Of a stretch of 64,000 nt of DNA, positions 35,128 to 43,600 are shown in pieces. The stretch is from Inquilinus sp052113205 (GTDB taxonomy: Bacteria; Pseudomonadota; Alphaproteobacteria; DSM-16000; Inquilinaceae). Position 1 is the first letter of the stretch. Each line of letters begins with the position of its first letter. The position numbers were made by a program, and so were the translations under genes. Under the pieces are notes generated by a model. That model made no database searches. It was not told where the DNA came from and saw only the letters and a list, made by a program, of their open reading frames with translations. The stretch lies in the NCBI RefSeq assembly GCF_052113205.1, contig NZ_JBFRCU010000002.1, positions 62,001-126,000 on the forward strand, given 5' to 3'.

Positions 35128-36213
35128 ATGCCGGGAGAGATCGGCCGGAGGGACTACAGCCTAGTCGGGGCGGAGGGCCGGCGCGCGGTCGAGGCCGGGC
35201 TGGCCGGCGCCGCCTGGTACACCAGCCCGATCCCGCGCAAGGAGATGAAGGAGCTGATGCGCCGGACCGACGGGCCGGCGATCCGCGACACGCTGATCTG
35301 GTTCGCGGCCCTCGCGATCACCGGCGGGCTCGGCGGGTTCTTCTGGGGCAGCTGGTGGGCCGTGCCGTTCTTCGCGGCCTATGGCGTGCTGTACGGCTCG
35401 GCCTCGGACAGCCGCTGGCACGAATGCGGCCACGGCACCGCCTTCAAGACGCGCTGGATGAACGACGCCGTCTATCACATCGCCTGCTTCATGATCCTGC
35501 GCGAGCCGACGGTCTGGCGCTGGAGCCACACCCGGCACCACACCGACACCATCATCGTCGGCCGCGACCCCGAGATCGCCGCGCCGCGGCCGCCCAGCCT
35601 GCTGAAAATCGCCCTCAACCTCTTCATGCTGAAGAGCAGCCAGGTCGCGATCCGCAAGCTGTTCGTGCATGCGGGCGGCCGGCTGACCGCGGAGGAGGAG
35701 ACCTTCATCCCGGAGATGGAGCGTTGGAAGGTGTTCCTGGTCGCCCGGATCTACCTCGGCATCTTCGCCGCGGTGATCGCCGCCTGCCTGGCGCTGGGCA
35801 GCATCCTGCCCGCCATGATTGTCGGGCTGCCGACCCTCTATGGCGGCGGGATGGTCCTGTTCTTCGGCCTGACCCAGCATGCCGGCCTGGCCGAGGACGT
35901 GCTGGACCACCGGCTGAACAGCCGCACCGTCTACATGAACCCGGTGTTCCGGTTCCTGTACTGGAACATGAACTATCATGTGGAGCACCACATGTTCCCG
36001 ATGGTGCCCTACCACGCTTTGCCGAAGCTGCATGCGGCGATGAAGCATGACTGCCCGCCGCCCTATCCGAGCTGCTGGGCCGCCTATCGCGAGATCATCC
36101 CGACCCTGCTGCGGCAGCTGCGCGACCCGCGCCACCATGCCGTGCGGCGGCTGCCGAATGGCGCGTCGCCCGGCCCGGCGATCGGGACAGCACAGGCCGT
36201 GCCGGCCGAATGA
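35128..36213 (+). CDS. mocD: MocD-like fatty acid desaturase-family oxygenase (rhizopine catabolism)
   Basis: The 361-aa membrane protein has the three histidine boxes of the desaturase/alkane-hydroxylase di-iron family: HECGHG, HTRHH and YHVEHHMFP. Several hydrophobic helices lie between them. In rhizobial moc clusters this protein, with MocE ferredoxin and MocF reductase, is proposed to remove the O-methyl group of 3-O-methyl-scyllo-inosamine; the same three genes occur here in the same order. The ATG at 35128 follows AGGAGGACGCC. Its TGA overlaps an alternative early ATG of the next gene, and the three genes are tightly packed. Assignment rests on the gene set and motifs. Action on a lipid or another methoxy compound remains possible. 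Confidence 0.82.
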   Translation: MPGEIGRRDYSLVGAEGRRAVEAGLAGAAWYTSPIPRKEMKELMRRTDGPAIRDTLIWFAALAITGGLGGFFWGSWWAVPFFAAYGVLYGSASDSRWHECGHGTAFKTRWMNDAVYHIACFMILREPTVWRWSHTRHHTDTIIVGRDPEIAAPRPPSLLKIALNLFMLKSSQVAIRKLFVHAGGRLTAEEETFIPEMERWKVFLVARIYLGIFAAVIAACLALGSILPAMIVGLPTLYGGGMVLFFGLTQHAGLAEDVLDHRLNSRTVYMNPVFRFLYWNMNYHVEHHMFPMVPYHALPKLHAAMKHDCPPPYPSCWAAYREIIPTLLRQLRDPRHHAVRRLPNGASPGPAIGTAQAVPAE

Positions 36214-36230
36214 CCAGGGAGATGGAGAGC

Positions 36231-36545
36231 ATGGACGGCTGGATCGCGGCCTGCGCGGCGGACGAGATCGACGAGGAGGACGTGATCCGCTTCGACCATG
36301 GCGGCCGCACCTTCGCCATCTACCGCACCGAGGACGACCGCTACTTCGCCACCGACGGGCTGTGCACGCATGAGCAGGTGCATCTCGCCGACGGGCTGGT
36401 GATGGGCACGATCATCGAATGCCCGAAGCACAATGGCCGCTTCGACTTCACCACCGGCGCCGCCAAGGGCGCACCGGTCTGCGTCGCGCTCGCCACCTAT
36501 CCGGTGAAGGTCGAGGGCGGGCAGGTCTTCCTGCGGCTGGGCTGA
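36231..36545 (+). CDS. mocE: MocE-like Rieske [2Fe-2S] ferredoxin (copy 2)
   Basis: The 104-aa Rieske ferredoxin has cluster ligands in CTHEQVHLADG and ECPKHNGRF. It should carry electrons from the MocF-like reductase to the MocD-like oxygenase encoded on either side. The start at 36231 (MDGWIAACAADEID) was chosen because it aligns with copy 1 and has GGAGAGC upstream; ATGs at 36210 and 36222 are also in frame. About 70% of positions match copy 1 at 8105-8419. The two copies are probably paralogues serving two oxidative pathways or alternative donors for the same oxygenase. Confidence 0.87.
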   Translation: MDGWIAACAADEIDEEDVIRFDHGGRTFAIYRTEDDRYFATDGLCTHEQVHLADGLVMGTIIECPKHNGRFDFTTGAAKGAPVCVALATYPVKVEGGQVFLRLG

Positions 36546-36552
36546 CGGGCCA

Positions 36553-37773
36553 ATGGCCAACCCCGGAGTGGTGATCGTCGGCGCCGGCGAGGCCGGGGCC
36601 CGGGCGGCGGCAGCGCTGCGCGAGGAGGGCTGGGACGGCCCGGTCACCCTGATCGGCGGCGAGATCCACCCCCCTTATGAGCGGCCGCCTTTATCCAAGG
36701 CCACCCTTCTGGACGAGGCGGAGCCGGTCGCGACCACCGTGTTGGACCGCGACCGCGCCGCCGCGCTCGGCATCGACCTTGTCCTGGGCACCGAAGTCAC
36801 GGCGATCGACCGCGCGGCGCGCGCCGTGGTCCTGGCCGGCGGGCGCCCCCTGCCCTATTCCCGGCTGCTGCTGGCGACGGGGGCGCGGCCGCGGCGGCTG
36901 ACCCTGCCGGGCCATGAACAGGCCCTGTATCTCCGCCGCTTCGACGATGCGCTGGCGCTACGGCCGCTGCTGCGCCCCGGAGTGCGGCTGGCCATCATCG
37001 GCGGCGGCTTCATCGGGCTGGAGCTGGCGGCGGCCGCGGCCGCACGCGGTTGTGCCGTGACCCTGGTCGAAGCCTTGCCCCGCATCCTGATGCGCGGCGT
37101 CCCGGCCGGGATCGCCGCGGTGATCGCCGATCGGCACCGCGCTGCCGGAATCGACCTGCGCACCGGCATCGGCATCGCCCGGATCGAGCCGGACGCCGTG
37201 GTTCTGGCCGATGGCAGCCGGATCGCGGCCGATGCGGTGATCGCCGGCATCGGCGCGGTGCCGGAGACCGCGCTGGCCGAGGCCGCCGGCCTCGCGGTCG
37301 ACAACGGCATCGCCGTCGACGCGACGCTGGCGACCGCCGATCCGGACATCTTCGCGGCCGGGGACTGCGCCGCCTGCGCCCATCCGCTGTATGCCGGCCG
37401 CCGCATCCGGCTCGAGGCCTGGCGCAACGCCCAGGACCAGGGGGCGCTGGCCGCGCGCAACATGCTGGGCCGCGGCGAGGCGATCGCGGCGGTGCCCTGG
37501 TTCTGGTCGGACCAGTACGAGCTGACGCTGCAGATCGCCGGCCTGGCCGACGAAGGGCGGACGATCGTCGCGCGGGACCTCGGCGACGGGGCGCAGCTGC
37601 TGTTCCACTTGGCGGCGGATGGAAGGCTGGTCGCCGCCAGCGCCGTCGGGCCCCTGGGCAAGATCGCCCGCGAGATCCGGCTGGCCGAGATGCTGATCGC
37701 CCGGCGCGCCGCCCCCGATCCCGACGCGCTCGCCTCGCCGGCGGTCCGGCTGAAAACCCTGCTGGCCGCCTGA
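36553..37773 (+). CDS. mocF: MocF-like ferredoxin reductase (FAD/NAD(P)H-dependent)
   Basis: The 406-aa flavoprotein has two Rossmann motifs: VVIVGAGEAGARAAAAL at the N-terminus for FAD and LAIIGGGFIGLELAAAAAARG around residue 145 for NAD(P)H. YERPPLSKATLL and the ATADPDIFAAGDCA motif are typical of oxygenase-coupled ferredoxin reductases (rubredoxin/putidaredoxin reductase type). It begins 8 bp after the ferredoxin stop. It should oxidise NAD(P)H and reduce MocE. No second reductase accompanies the MocE copy at 8105-8419, so this enzyme may serve both. C-terminal residues (LASPAVRLKTLLAA) close the operon. Confidence 0.87.
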   Translation: MANPGVVIVGAGEAGARAAAALREEGWDGPVTLIGGEIHPPYERPPLSKATLLDEAEPVATTVLDRDRAAALGIDLVLGTEVTAIDRAARAVVLAGGRPLPYSRLLLATGARPRRLTLPGHEQALYLRRFDDALALRPLLRPGVRLAIIGGGFIGLELAAAAAARGCAVTLVEALPRILMRGVPAGIAAVIADRHRAAGIDLRTGIGIARIEPDAVVLADGSRIAADAVIAGIGAVPETALAEAAGLAVDNGIAVDATLATADPDIFAAGDCAACAHPLYAGRRIRLEAWRNAQDQGALAARNMLGRGEAIAAVPWFWSDQYELTLQIAGLADEGRTIVARDLGDGAQLLFHLAADGRLVAASAVGPLGKIAREIRLAEMLIARRAAPDPDALASPAVRLKTLLAA

Positions 37774-37793
37774 ACCAAGTCCCCTGAGGTCGC

Positions 37794-37823
37794 TTGACAG
37801 GCTGAAACGGCTTCTCCCATAGT
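37794..37823 (+). promoter_or_regulatory. Candidate sigma-70-type promoter for the oligopeptide-binding protein gene
   Basis: TTGACA (37794-37799) and CATAGT (37818-37823) are separated by 18 bp, followed by an A-rich stretch before the gene start at 37897. The -35 is perfect and the -10 matches 4 of 6. No operator-like palindrome is visible nearby. Confidence 0.4.
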
Positions 37824-37896
37824 CGAAAAAATTAGCGTTTAGGAAAAATCGTTGCCGGCTCCGGCCCGGCAGCGCGATGCAATGGGCAGGGAGAAG

Positions 37897-39489
37897 ATGA
37901 TGGCGATGCTGAAGCGTCGGCTGGTTGCCGCGGTCGCGGTGGTGCTGGCGGCAGGGGCCGCGCCGGCCGCGGCGAAGACGCTGGTCTATTGTTCCGAGGC
38001 CAGCCCCGAGAGCTTCAACCCGATGTTCGCCAGCGCCGATTCCACCATGGATGCGGTGGCGCGGACGATCTATGACCGCCTGGTGCGGTTCAAGCCCGGC
38101 ACCACCGAGGTCACGCCGTCGCTGGCCGAGAAGTGGGAGGTGTCGGATGACGGGCGCATCTACACCTTCCACCTGCGCTCGGGCGTGGCGTTCGAGCCGA
38201 ACGCCGCCTTCACCCCGACCCGGCCGCTGAACGCGGACGACGTCGTCTATTCCTTCGCCCGGCAATGGCGGGCCGACAACCCGTTCCACGCCCTGGGCGG
38301 CTCCGGCTACGAGTATTTCGAGGCGCTTGGCCTGGGGGCCATGCTGCAATCGGTCGAGAAGGTCGACGACCTGACCGTGCGCTTCACCCTCAAGGCGCCG
38401 AACGCCACCTTCCTGGCCACCGTCGCCCTGGATTTCGCGTCGATCCAGTCGCTGGAGATGGCCGAGGCGATGGTGGCGAAGGGCACACCGGAGGTGCTGG
38501 ACAACACGCCGGTCGGCACCGGGCCCTTCGTGCTGCAGGCCTATGACCCGGATTCCCGCATCCGCTTCAAGGCGAACCCGCATTACTGGGACGGCAAGCC
38601 GCCGATCGACACGCTGGTGTTCGACATCGTGCCGGACGCCACCGTCCGTGTGTCCAAGCTGCAGGCGGGGGAATGCCAGGTCACCACCCAGCCTTTGGCC
38701 ACGGCAGTGCCGGATTTGAAGAAAGACCCGGCCATCGAGGTGCTGCAGCGGCCGGGCGACAATCTCGGCTATCTCGGCTTCAACATCGAGAAGAAGCCGC
38801 TGGGCGACGTCCGGGTGCGGCGCGCCCTGGCCATGGCGCTGAATCGCCCGGCGATCGTCGAGGCCGTCTACCAGGGGGCCGGCACGCTGGTGAACTCCGC
38901 GCTCTCGCCGGTCGAATGGGGGGCGGCCAAGGATCTCAAGGGCTATCCCTATGATCCCGCAGCCGCCAAGGCGCTGCTGGCCGAGGCGGGATATCCCGAC
39001 GGCTTCCCGCTGTCGCTGTGGGCGATGCCGGTGTCGCGGCCCTACAACCCCGACGCCCGCCGCATGGCCGAGATGATCCAGGCGGACTGGGCCGCGATCG
39101 GGGTGAAGGCCGAGATCGTCAGCATGGAATGGGGCGCCTATCTCAACCGCACCCAGGCGGGCGAGCATGATGCGCTGCTGCTGGGCGGCACCAGCGACAA
39201 TGGCGATCCGGACAACACCCTGACCTTCGTCCTGGCCTGCGGCGAGCAGAACCGCATGAAGTGGTGCGACAAGCCCTTCGACGACCTGCTGAACCAGGCC
39301 CGCGCGCTGACCGACCAGGCGAAGCGAGCGGCGCTGTACGTCAAGGCCCAGACGATCGTGGAGGAGCAGGTGCCGCTGGTGCCGATCGCCAGCTCGATCG
39401 TCTCGATGCCGATTCGCAAGGGCGTGCTGAACTACGTGCTGGACCCGTTCGGGCGCCAGAATTTCGCGAAGGTCGATCTGGCGGAGTAG
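37897..39489 (+). CDS. ABC transporter substrate-binding protein, oligopeptide/dipeptide type (SBP_bac_5)
   Basis: The product of about 530 aa starts with a Sec signal peptide (MMAMLKRRLVAAVAVVLAAGAAPAAAK) and matches the DppA/OppA family: LVYCSEASPESFNPMFAS, YDRLVRFKPGTTEVTPSLAEKWEVSDDG, NTPVGTGPFVLQAYD and LGYLGFNIEKKPLGDVRVRRALAMALNR. The LVYCSEASPESFNP start is typical of DppA-like dipeptide-binding proteins. No dpp permease or ATPase genes follow, so it is an orphan component here. GGGAGAAG precedes the tandem ATGs at 37897 and 37900. It is followed 4 bp later by a serine hydrolase gene, suggesting peptide or D-amino-acid peptide uptake linked to hydrolysis. Confidence 0.88.
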   Translation: MMAMLKRRLVAAVAVVLAAGAAPAAAKTLVYCSEASPESFNPMFASADSTMDAVARTIYDRLVRFKPGTTEVTPSLAEKWEVSDDGRIYTFHLRSGVAFEPNAAFTPTRPLNADDVVYSFARQWRADNPFHALGGSGYEYFEALGLGAMLQSVEKVDDLTVRFTLKAPNATFLATVALDFASIQSLEMAEAMVAKGTPEVLDNTPVGTGPFVLQAYDPDSRIRFKANPHYWDGKPPIDTLVFDIVPDATVRVSKLQAGECQVTTQPLATAVPDLKKDPAIEVLQRPGDNLGYLGFNIEKKPLGDVRVRRALAMALNRPAIVEAVYQGAGTLVNSALSPVEWGAAKDLKGYPYDPAAAKALLAEAGYPDGFPLSLWAMPVSRPYNPDARRMAEMIQADWAAIGVKAEIVSMEWGAYLNRTQAGEHDALLLGGTSDNGDPDNTLTFVLACGEQNRMKWCDKPFDDLLNQARALTDQAKRAALYVKAQTIVEEQVPLVPIASSIVSMPIRKGVLNYVLDPFGRQNFAKVDLAE

Positions 39490-39493
39490 CGCG

Positions 39494-40606
39494 ATGGCGG
39501 GAGATCTGCAGGCGCGGATGCAGGGCATCCTCGACGCCTTCGTGGCGCAGGGCATCGCCGGGGTGTCAGCCGCGGTGGTGGCGGGCGGCGGCGCGCCGGT
39601 GACGGCCGTGGCCGGCCTGGCCGATCGCGAGCGCAGTATCCCGGTCAGCCCTTCGCATCTGTTCAAGAACGGCAGCTGCACCAAGACCTTCGTCGCCGCC
39701 ACGCTGATGCGGCTGGCCCGGGCGGGCACGGTGCGGCTGGACGATCCGGCGGCGCGCTGGTTTCCGGACCTGCCGAAGGGCGACCGGATCCGCGTGCGCG
39801 ACCTGATCAACCACCGCAGCGGCCTGCCCGAGTTCGAGTTCGACATGCCGATGACCCCCGGTCTCCAATGGACGCCGCAGGCGATCATCGACCTGGCGTT
39901 CCGGGCACGGCCGCAGGACGAGCCGCACCGGGTCGCGAGCTACAGCAACACCGGCTATGTCCTGGCCGGCATGGTGATCGAGGCCGCGACCGGCGACAGC
40001 CTGGCCAGCCAGATCCGCCGCCAGGTGCTGCAGCCGCTGGGCCTGTCCGACAGCTTCTGCGCCGCCGGCGAGGCGTATCCGGAGGAGCGGCTGGCGCGAG
40101 GCTATTACCATCGCCCGCCGCCGGCTGCGGGCGCTGCCCTGTCGCTGGAGCAGGGCGGCGAGATGTGGGCCATGGACGGAATCCTGCCCTATTCGGACGA
40201 GCTGCAGGATTCCACCGACGTCTTCCCGTTCTCCGGCGCCTATGCCGCCGGCGACATGGTGTCGACGCCGCGGGACATGGCGCTGTTCCTGGACGGTCTG
40301 TTCGGCGGCCGCCTGTTCGAGGCCGAATGGCTGGCGCAGATGGCGGATGACCGCTGGCCGGCCGGGTTCCCCGGCACCCGGATGCGGGAATCTGGGGCCG
40401 GGCTGTTCCTGTCGGCCTATGCCGGCCGGCAGACCCTGGGCCACCAGGGCAGCATCCCCGGCTACGTCTCGCTGATGCAGCACCACCGCGACAGCGGGGT
40501 CAGCGCGGCCCTGCTGACCAACACCGGGGCCGGCAACCGGCTGAGCTTCCGGGCCTCCGGCCTGCACTGGGCGTTCGACCAGATCCTGGAGGCGGCCCTC
40601 GCCTGA
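39494..40606 (+). CDS. Beta-lactamase-fold serine hydrolase (S12/class C-like), cytoplasmic
   Basis: The 370-aa enzyme has the S-x-x-K nucleophile motif GSCTKTF (Ser61, Lys64), the Y-x-N motif SYSNTGY (Tyr150, Asn152) and a C-terminal H-x-G (HQG, 317-319). This is the class C beta-lactamase/D-peptidase/esterase fold. No signal peptide is seen, so it acts in the cytoplasm. It starts 4 bp after the peptide-binding-protein gene and is almost certainly co-transcribed. A peptidase or esterase acting on the imported compound is likely. It also ends only 17 bp from the convergent PKS gene, so a role in that pathway (as LovD-type acyltransferases share this fold) cannot be excluded but has weaker support. 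Confidence 0.83.
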   Translation: MAGDLQARMQGILDAFVAQGIAGVSAAVVAGGGAPVTAVAGLADRERSIPVSPSHLFKNGSCTKTFVAATLMRLARAGTVRLDDPAARWFPDLPKGDRIRVRDLINHRSGLPEFEFDMPMTPGLQWTPQAIIDLAFRARPQDEPHRVASYSNTGYVLAGMVIEAATGDSLASQIRRQVLQPLGLSDSFCAAGEAYPEERLARGYYHRPPPAAGAALSLEQGGEMWAMDGILPYSDELQDSTDVFPFSGAYAAGDMVSTPRDMALFLDGLFGGRLFEAEWLAQMADDRWPAGFPGTRMRESGAGLFLSAYAGRQTLGHQGSIPGYVSLMQHHRDSGVSAALLTNTGAGNRLSFRASGLHWAFDQILEAALA

Positions 40607-40614
40607 GGGCCGCC
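40591..40614. terminator. Hairpin terminator at a convergent junction
   Basis: GGCGGCCCT (40591-40599) and AGGGCCGCC (40606-40614) form a perfect 9-bp stem with a six-base loop, followed by CCTTTCC. The stem includes the last codons and stop of the hydrolase gene and lies just beyond the stop of the PKS gene read the other way. It probably serves both transcripts. Confidence 0.6.
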
Positions 40615-40623
40615 CCTTTCCAG

Positions 40624-43600
40624 CTACCCGATCAGTCGGTCGAGCTCATCCATCAGCGCGGCCGCCGAGGTCGCCGAAGCCGGGACGGGCGCTGCCTCGG
40701 CCTCGAGCTTCACCACATCCTTGAGCAGGTAGCGGGAGATCTTCTCCAGAGTCGGATAGTCGAACAGCAGCGAGGCCGGCAGCGCACAGCCGAGGCTCTT
40801 GTTCAGGCGGTTGCGCATGTCGACGGACATCAGGCTGTCGAACCCCTGCTCGACCAGGGGCTGGTCCGGCCCGATCGGCTCCGCATCGCCATAGCCCAGG
40901 GTCTGGCGGGCCAGATCCTTGAGATAGGCGAGCAGCAGCCCCTCGCGCTCGATCGGCAGCGCCGCGCCCAGTTCGTCGACGATGGCGCGGACCGCGACCG
41001 CGGGCGCCGCGCCCGCCGCCGGCCGATCGGCCTGGGCGACCAGGGCGGCGAACAGCCCGGCCTTGCCGTCGAGGCCGTGATGCGCGCCGTACGCCGCCCA
41101 ATCGATGTCGGCCACGATCGGCTGCACCAGGTTTTCCTTCAGCACATGCTTCAGCACCCGCAGGCCCTGCGCCGGGGCCAGGGCCCGGATGCCCTGCGCC
41201 GCGAACCGGTCGGTGTCGAGCTCCGCCGCCATGCCCGCCTCGGCCCAGGGCCCCCAGTTGATGCTGGTCGCAGCCAGCCCGCTGCGGCGGCGGTGCAGGG
41301 CCAGGCCATCCAGGAACGCGTTGGCCGCGGCGTAGTTGGCCTGGCCAAGATTGCCGATGACCGCGGCCACCGAGGAGAACAGCACGAAGAAGTCCAGATC
41401 GAGATCGAGGGTCGCCTGATGCAGATTCCAGGCTCCCGCGACCTTGGGTGCGAAGACCCGGTCGAACTTCGCCCGGTCGAGATCGGCGATCATGCCGTCG
41501 TCGAGCACCCCGGCGGCATGGACGACGCCGCGCAACGGCGGGAGATCCGCCGAGATGGTGGCCAGGATGCGATCGACATCCGCCGCCAACGCCACGTCGG
41601 CCGCCACCACCGTGACCGTCGCGCCCTGGGCCTTGAGCTCCGCCAGCGCCCGCTGCGCTGCCTCGTCGGGTCCCCGACGGCCGGTCAGGACGACATGCCG
41701 GGCGCCCTCGGCCACCAGCCAGCCGGCGACCCGCAGGCCCAGCGCGCCGAGACCGCCGGTGACGAGATAGGCGGCGTCCGGCCGCACCAGCCCATGCGCC
41801 TCGATCACCTCGCGACGGTACTCCTCCTCCCGGCTCAGCACGATCTTGCCGATATGCCTGGCCTGGGCCATGAAGCGGAATGCCTCCTCGGCCTCGGCCA
41901 GCGGGAAGATCGTGCTCGGCAGCGGCCGCAGCCGGCCCTCCTCGAACACCTGCAGCAGGTCGTCGAACATGCCGGTGACCAGCGCCGGATCTTCCACCAC
42001 CACCGCGGCCAGATCGAAGGGCCGGTAGAGCCAGCTGGGATCCTGGGCCTTCACCTTGGCCTGATCCCAGATGCCGATCTTGCCCATCTCCAGGAAGCGG
42101 CCATGGGGTGCCAGCACCGAGAAGCTGGCCGGGATGAAATCGCCGGACAGCGAGTTCAGCACCATGTCGACCCCGCGGCCGCCGGTCAGGTCGCGGATCT
42201 CGGCCGCGAAATCGGTGGTGCGGGAATTCATCACATGGGTGACGCCCATCGCTTCGAGATGCCGGCGCTTCTCGGCCGAGCCGACCGTGGCGAAGACCTC
42301 CGCCCCGGCCAGCAGGGCGAGCTGCACCGCGGCAAGCCCAACGCCGCCGGCCGCGGCGTGGATCAGCACGCGGTCGCCCCGCCGCATCCCGCCCAGGTGA
42401 TTCAGGGCGTAATGCGCGGTAAGGAAGGTGGCCGGCAGGGTCACCGCCTCGACCAGGCTGAGGGACCGGGGCTTGCGCACCACCAGGTGGCGGGCGACCG
42501 TCACATGGCTGGCGATGCAGCCGGGCGCGGCCATGACGATCACGATGTCGCCGACGACAAGGTCGTCGATACCCTCGCCGAGGGCGGCGACCGTGCCCGC
42601 GGCCTCGAAGCCCAGCAGCCCGGCCTCTCCCGGGTACTGGCCCAGCGCGTTCAGCACGTCGCGGAAATTGAGCCCAGCGGCGAGAATAGCGACCTCGACC
42701 TCACCGGCCGCGGGCGGTCGCCGCCGCCGGGTCCGGAAGACCAGGTCGTCGAGCGTCTGACGCGGTCCCTTGTCGAGGAAATAGGCTTCGTCGTCACCGG
42801 TCTGCGGCAGCCGGCGCGCCCCGTCCCCGCCGGCAGCGCCGGTCGGCACACTGACGATCCGGGCGGCGAAGGCCTGATTGCCGCGGCGCAGCGCCAGCTG
42901 GTCCTCGCCGGCCGGGGCCTGGACCAAGGCCAGCACGGCCGTGACCCCGGCGGGCGACGGCCCGGCTTCGAGGTCGATCAGGCCGCCCCAGATCTCCGGC
43001 ATCTCGCGCGAGATCGCCCGGCCGAAGCCCCAGAGCGCCGCATCCGACGGCGACGCCGCGCCGTGATCCTCGCGCGCCACCGATTGCGCCTGGCTGGTCA
43101 GGAGCCAGAGCCGGAGACGCTCGCCCCCCTCGGCCGCGCCGATCGCCTGAACGATGGGCAGGAGCAGGCCGCAGGCATCGTGACATTCCGCGCCGGGCCC
43201 CTCGCCCACGCCGCGATGGGCGAAGAGCAGATTGATGCCGCGGGAGCCATGCCCTCCGAGCCAGGGCAGGAGAACACCCAGCAGCCCGTCCGGAGCGCCG
43301 GGATCGAAGGCATGGCGGCCGTCGCCGATGCGCTCCGGCGCCTTGCCGGGGATCAGCTCCAGGCAATCCGCCCCTTGCCGGCGCAGCTGCGCCGCCAAGG
43401 CCTCGCCCCAGCCGTCCGGGCCGCCGACCACGACCCAGCCGAGCCCGTCCTGCGGCGCCGGCTGGTCGGCGAGCACCACCGGCCGCCAGTCCTGCAGGTG
43501 GATCACGCCGCGGTCGTCCGCGCGAAGGCCCTGATAGAGCGTATCGCGGTTCGTCTGCTTCAGCAGGAAACCGGTGATCTCCAGCAGGGGCGCACCGTCG

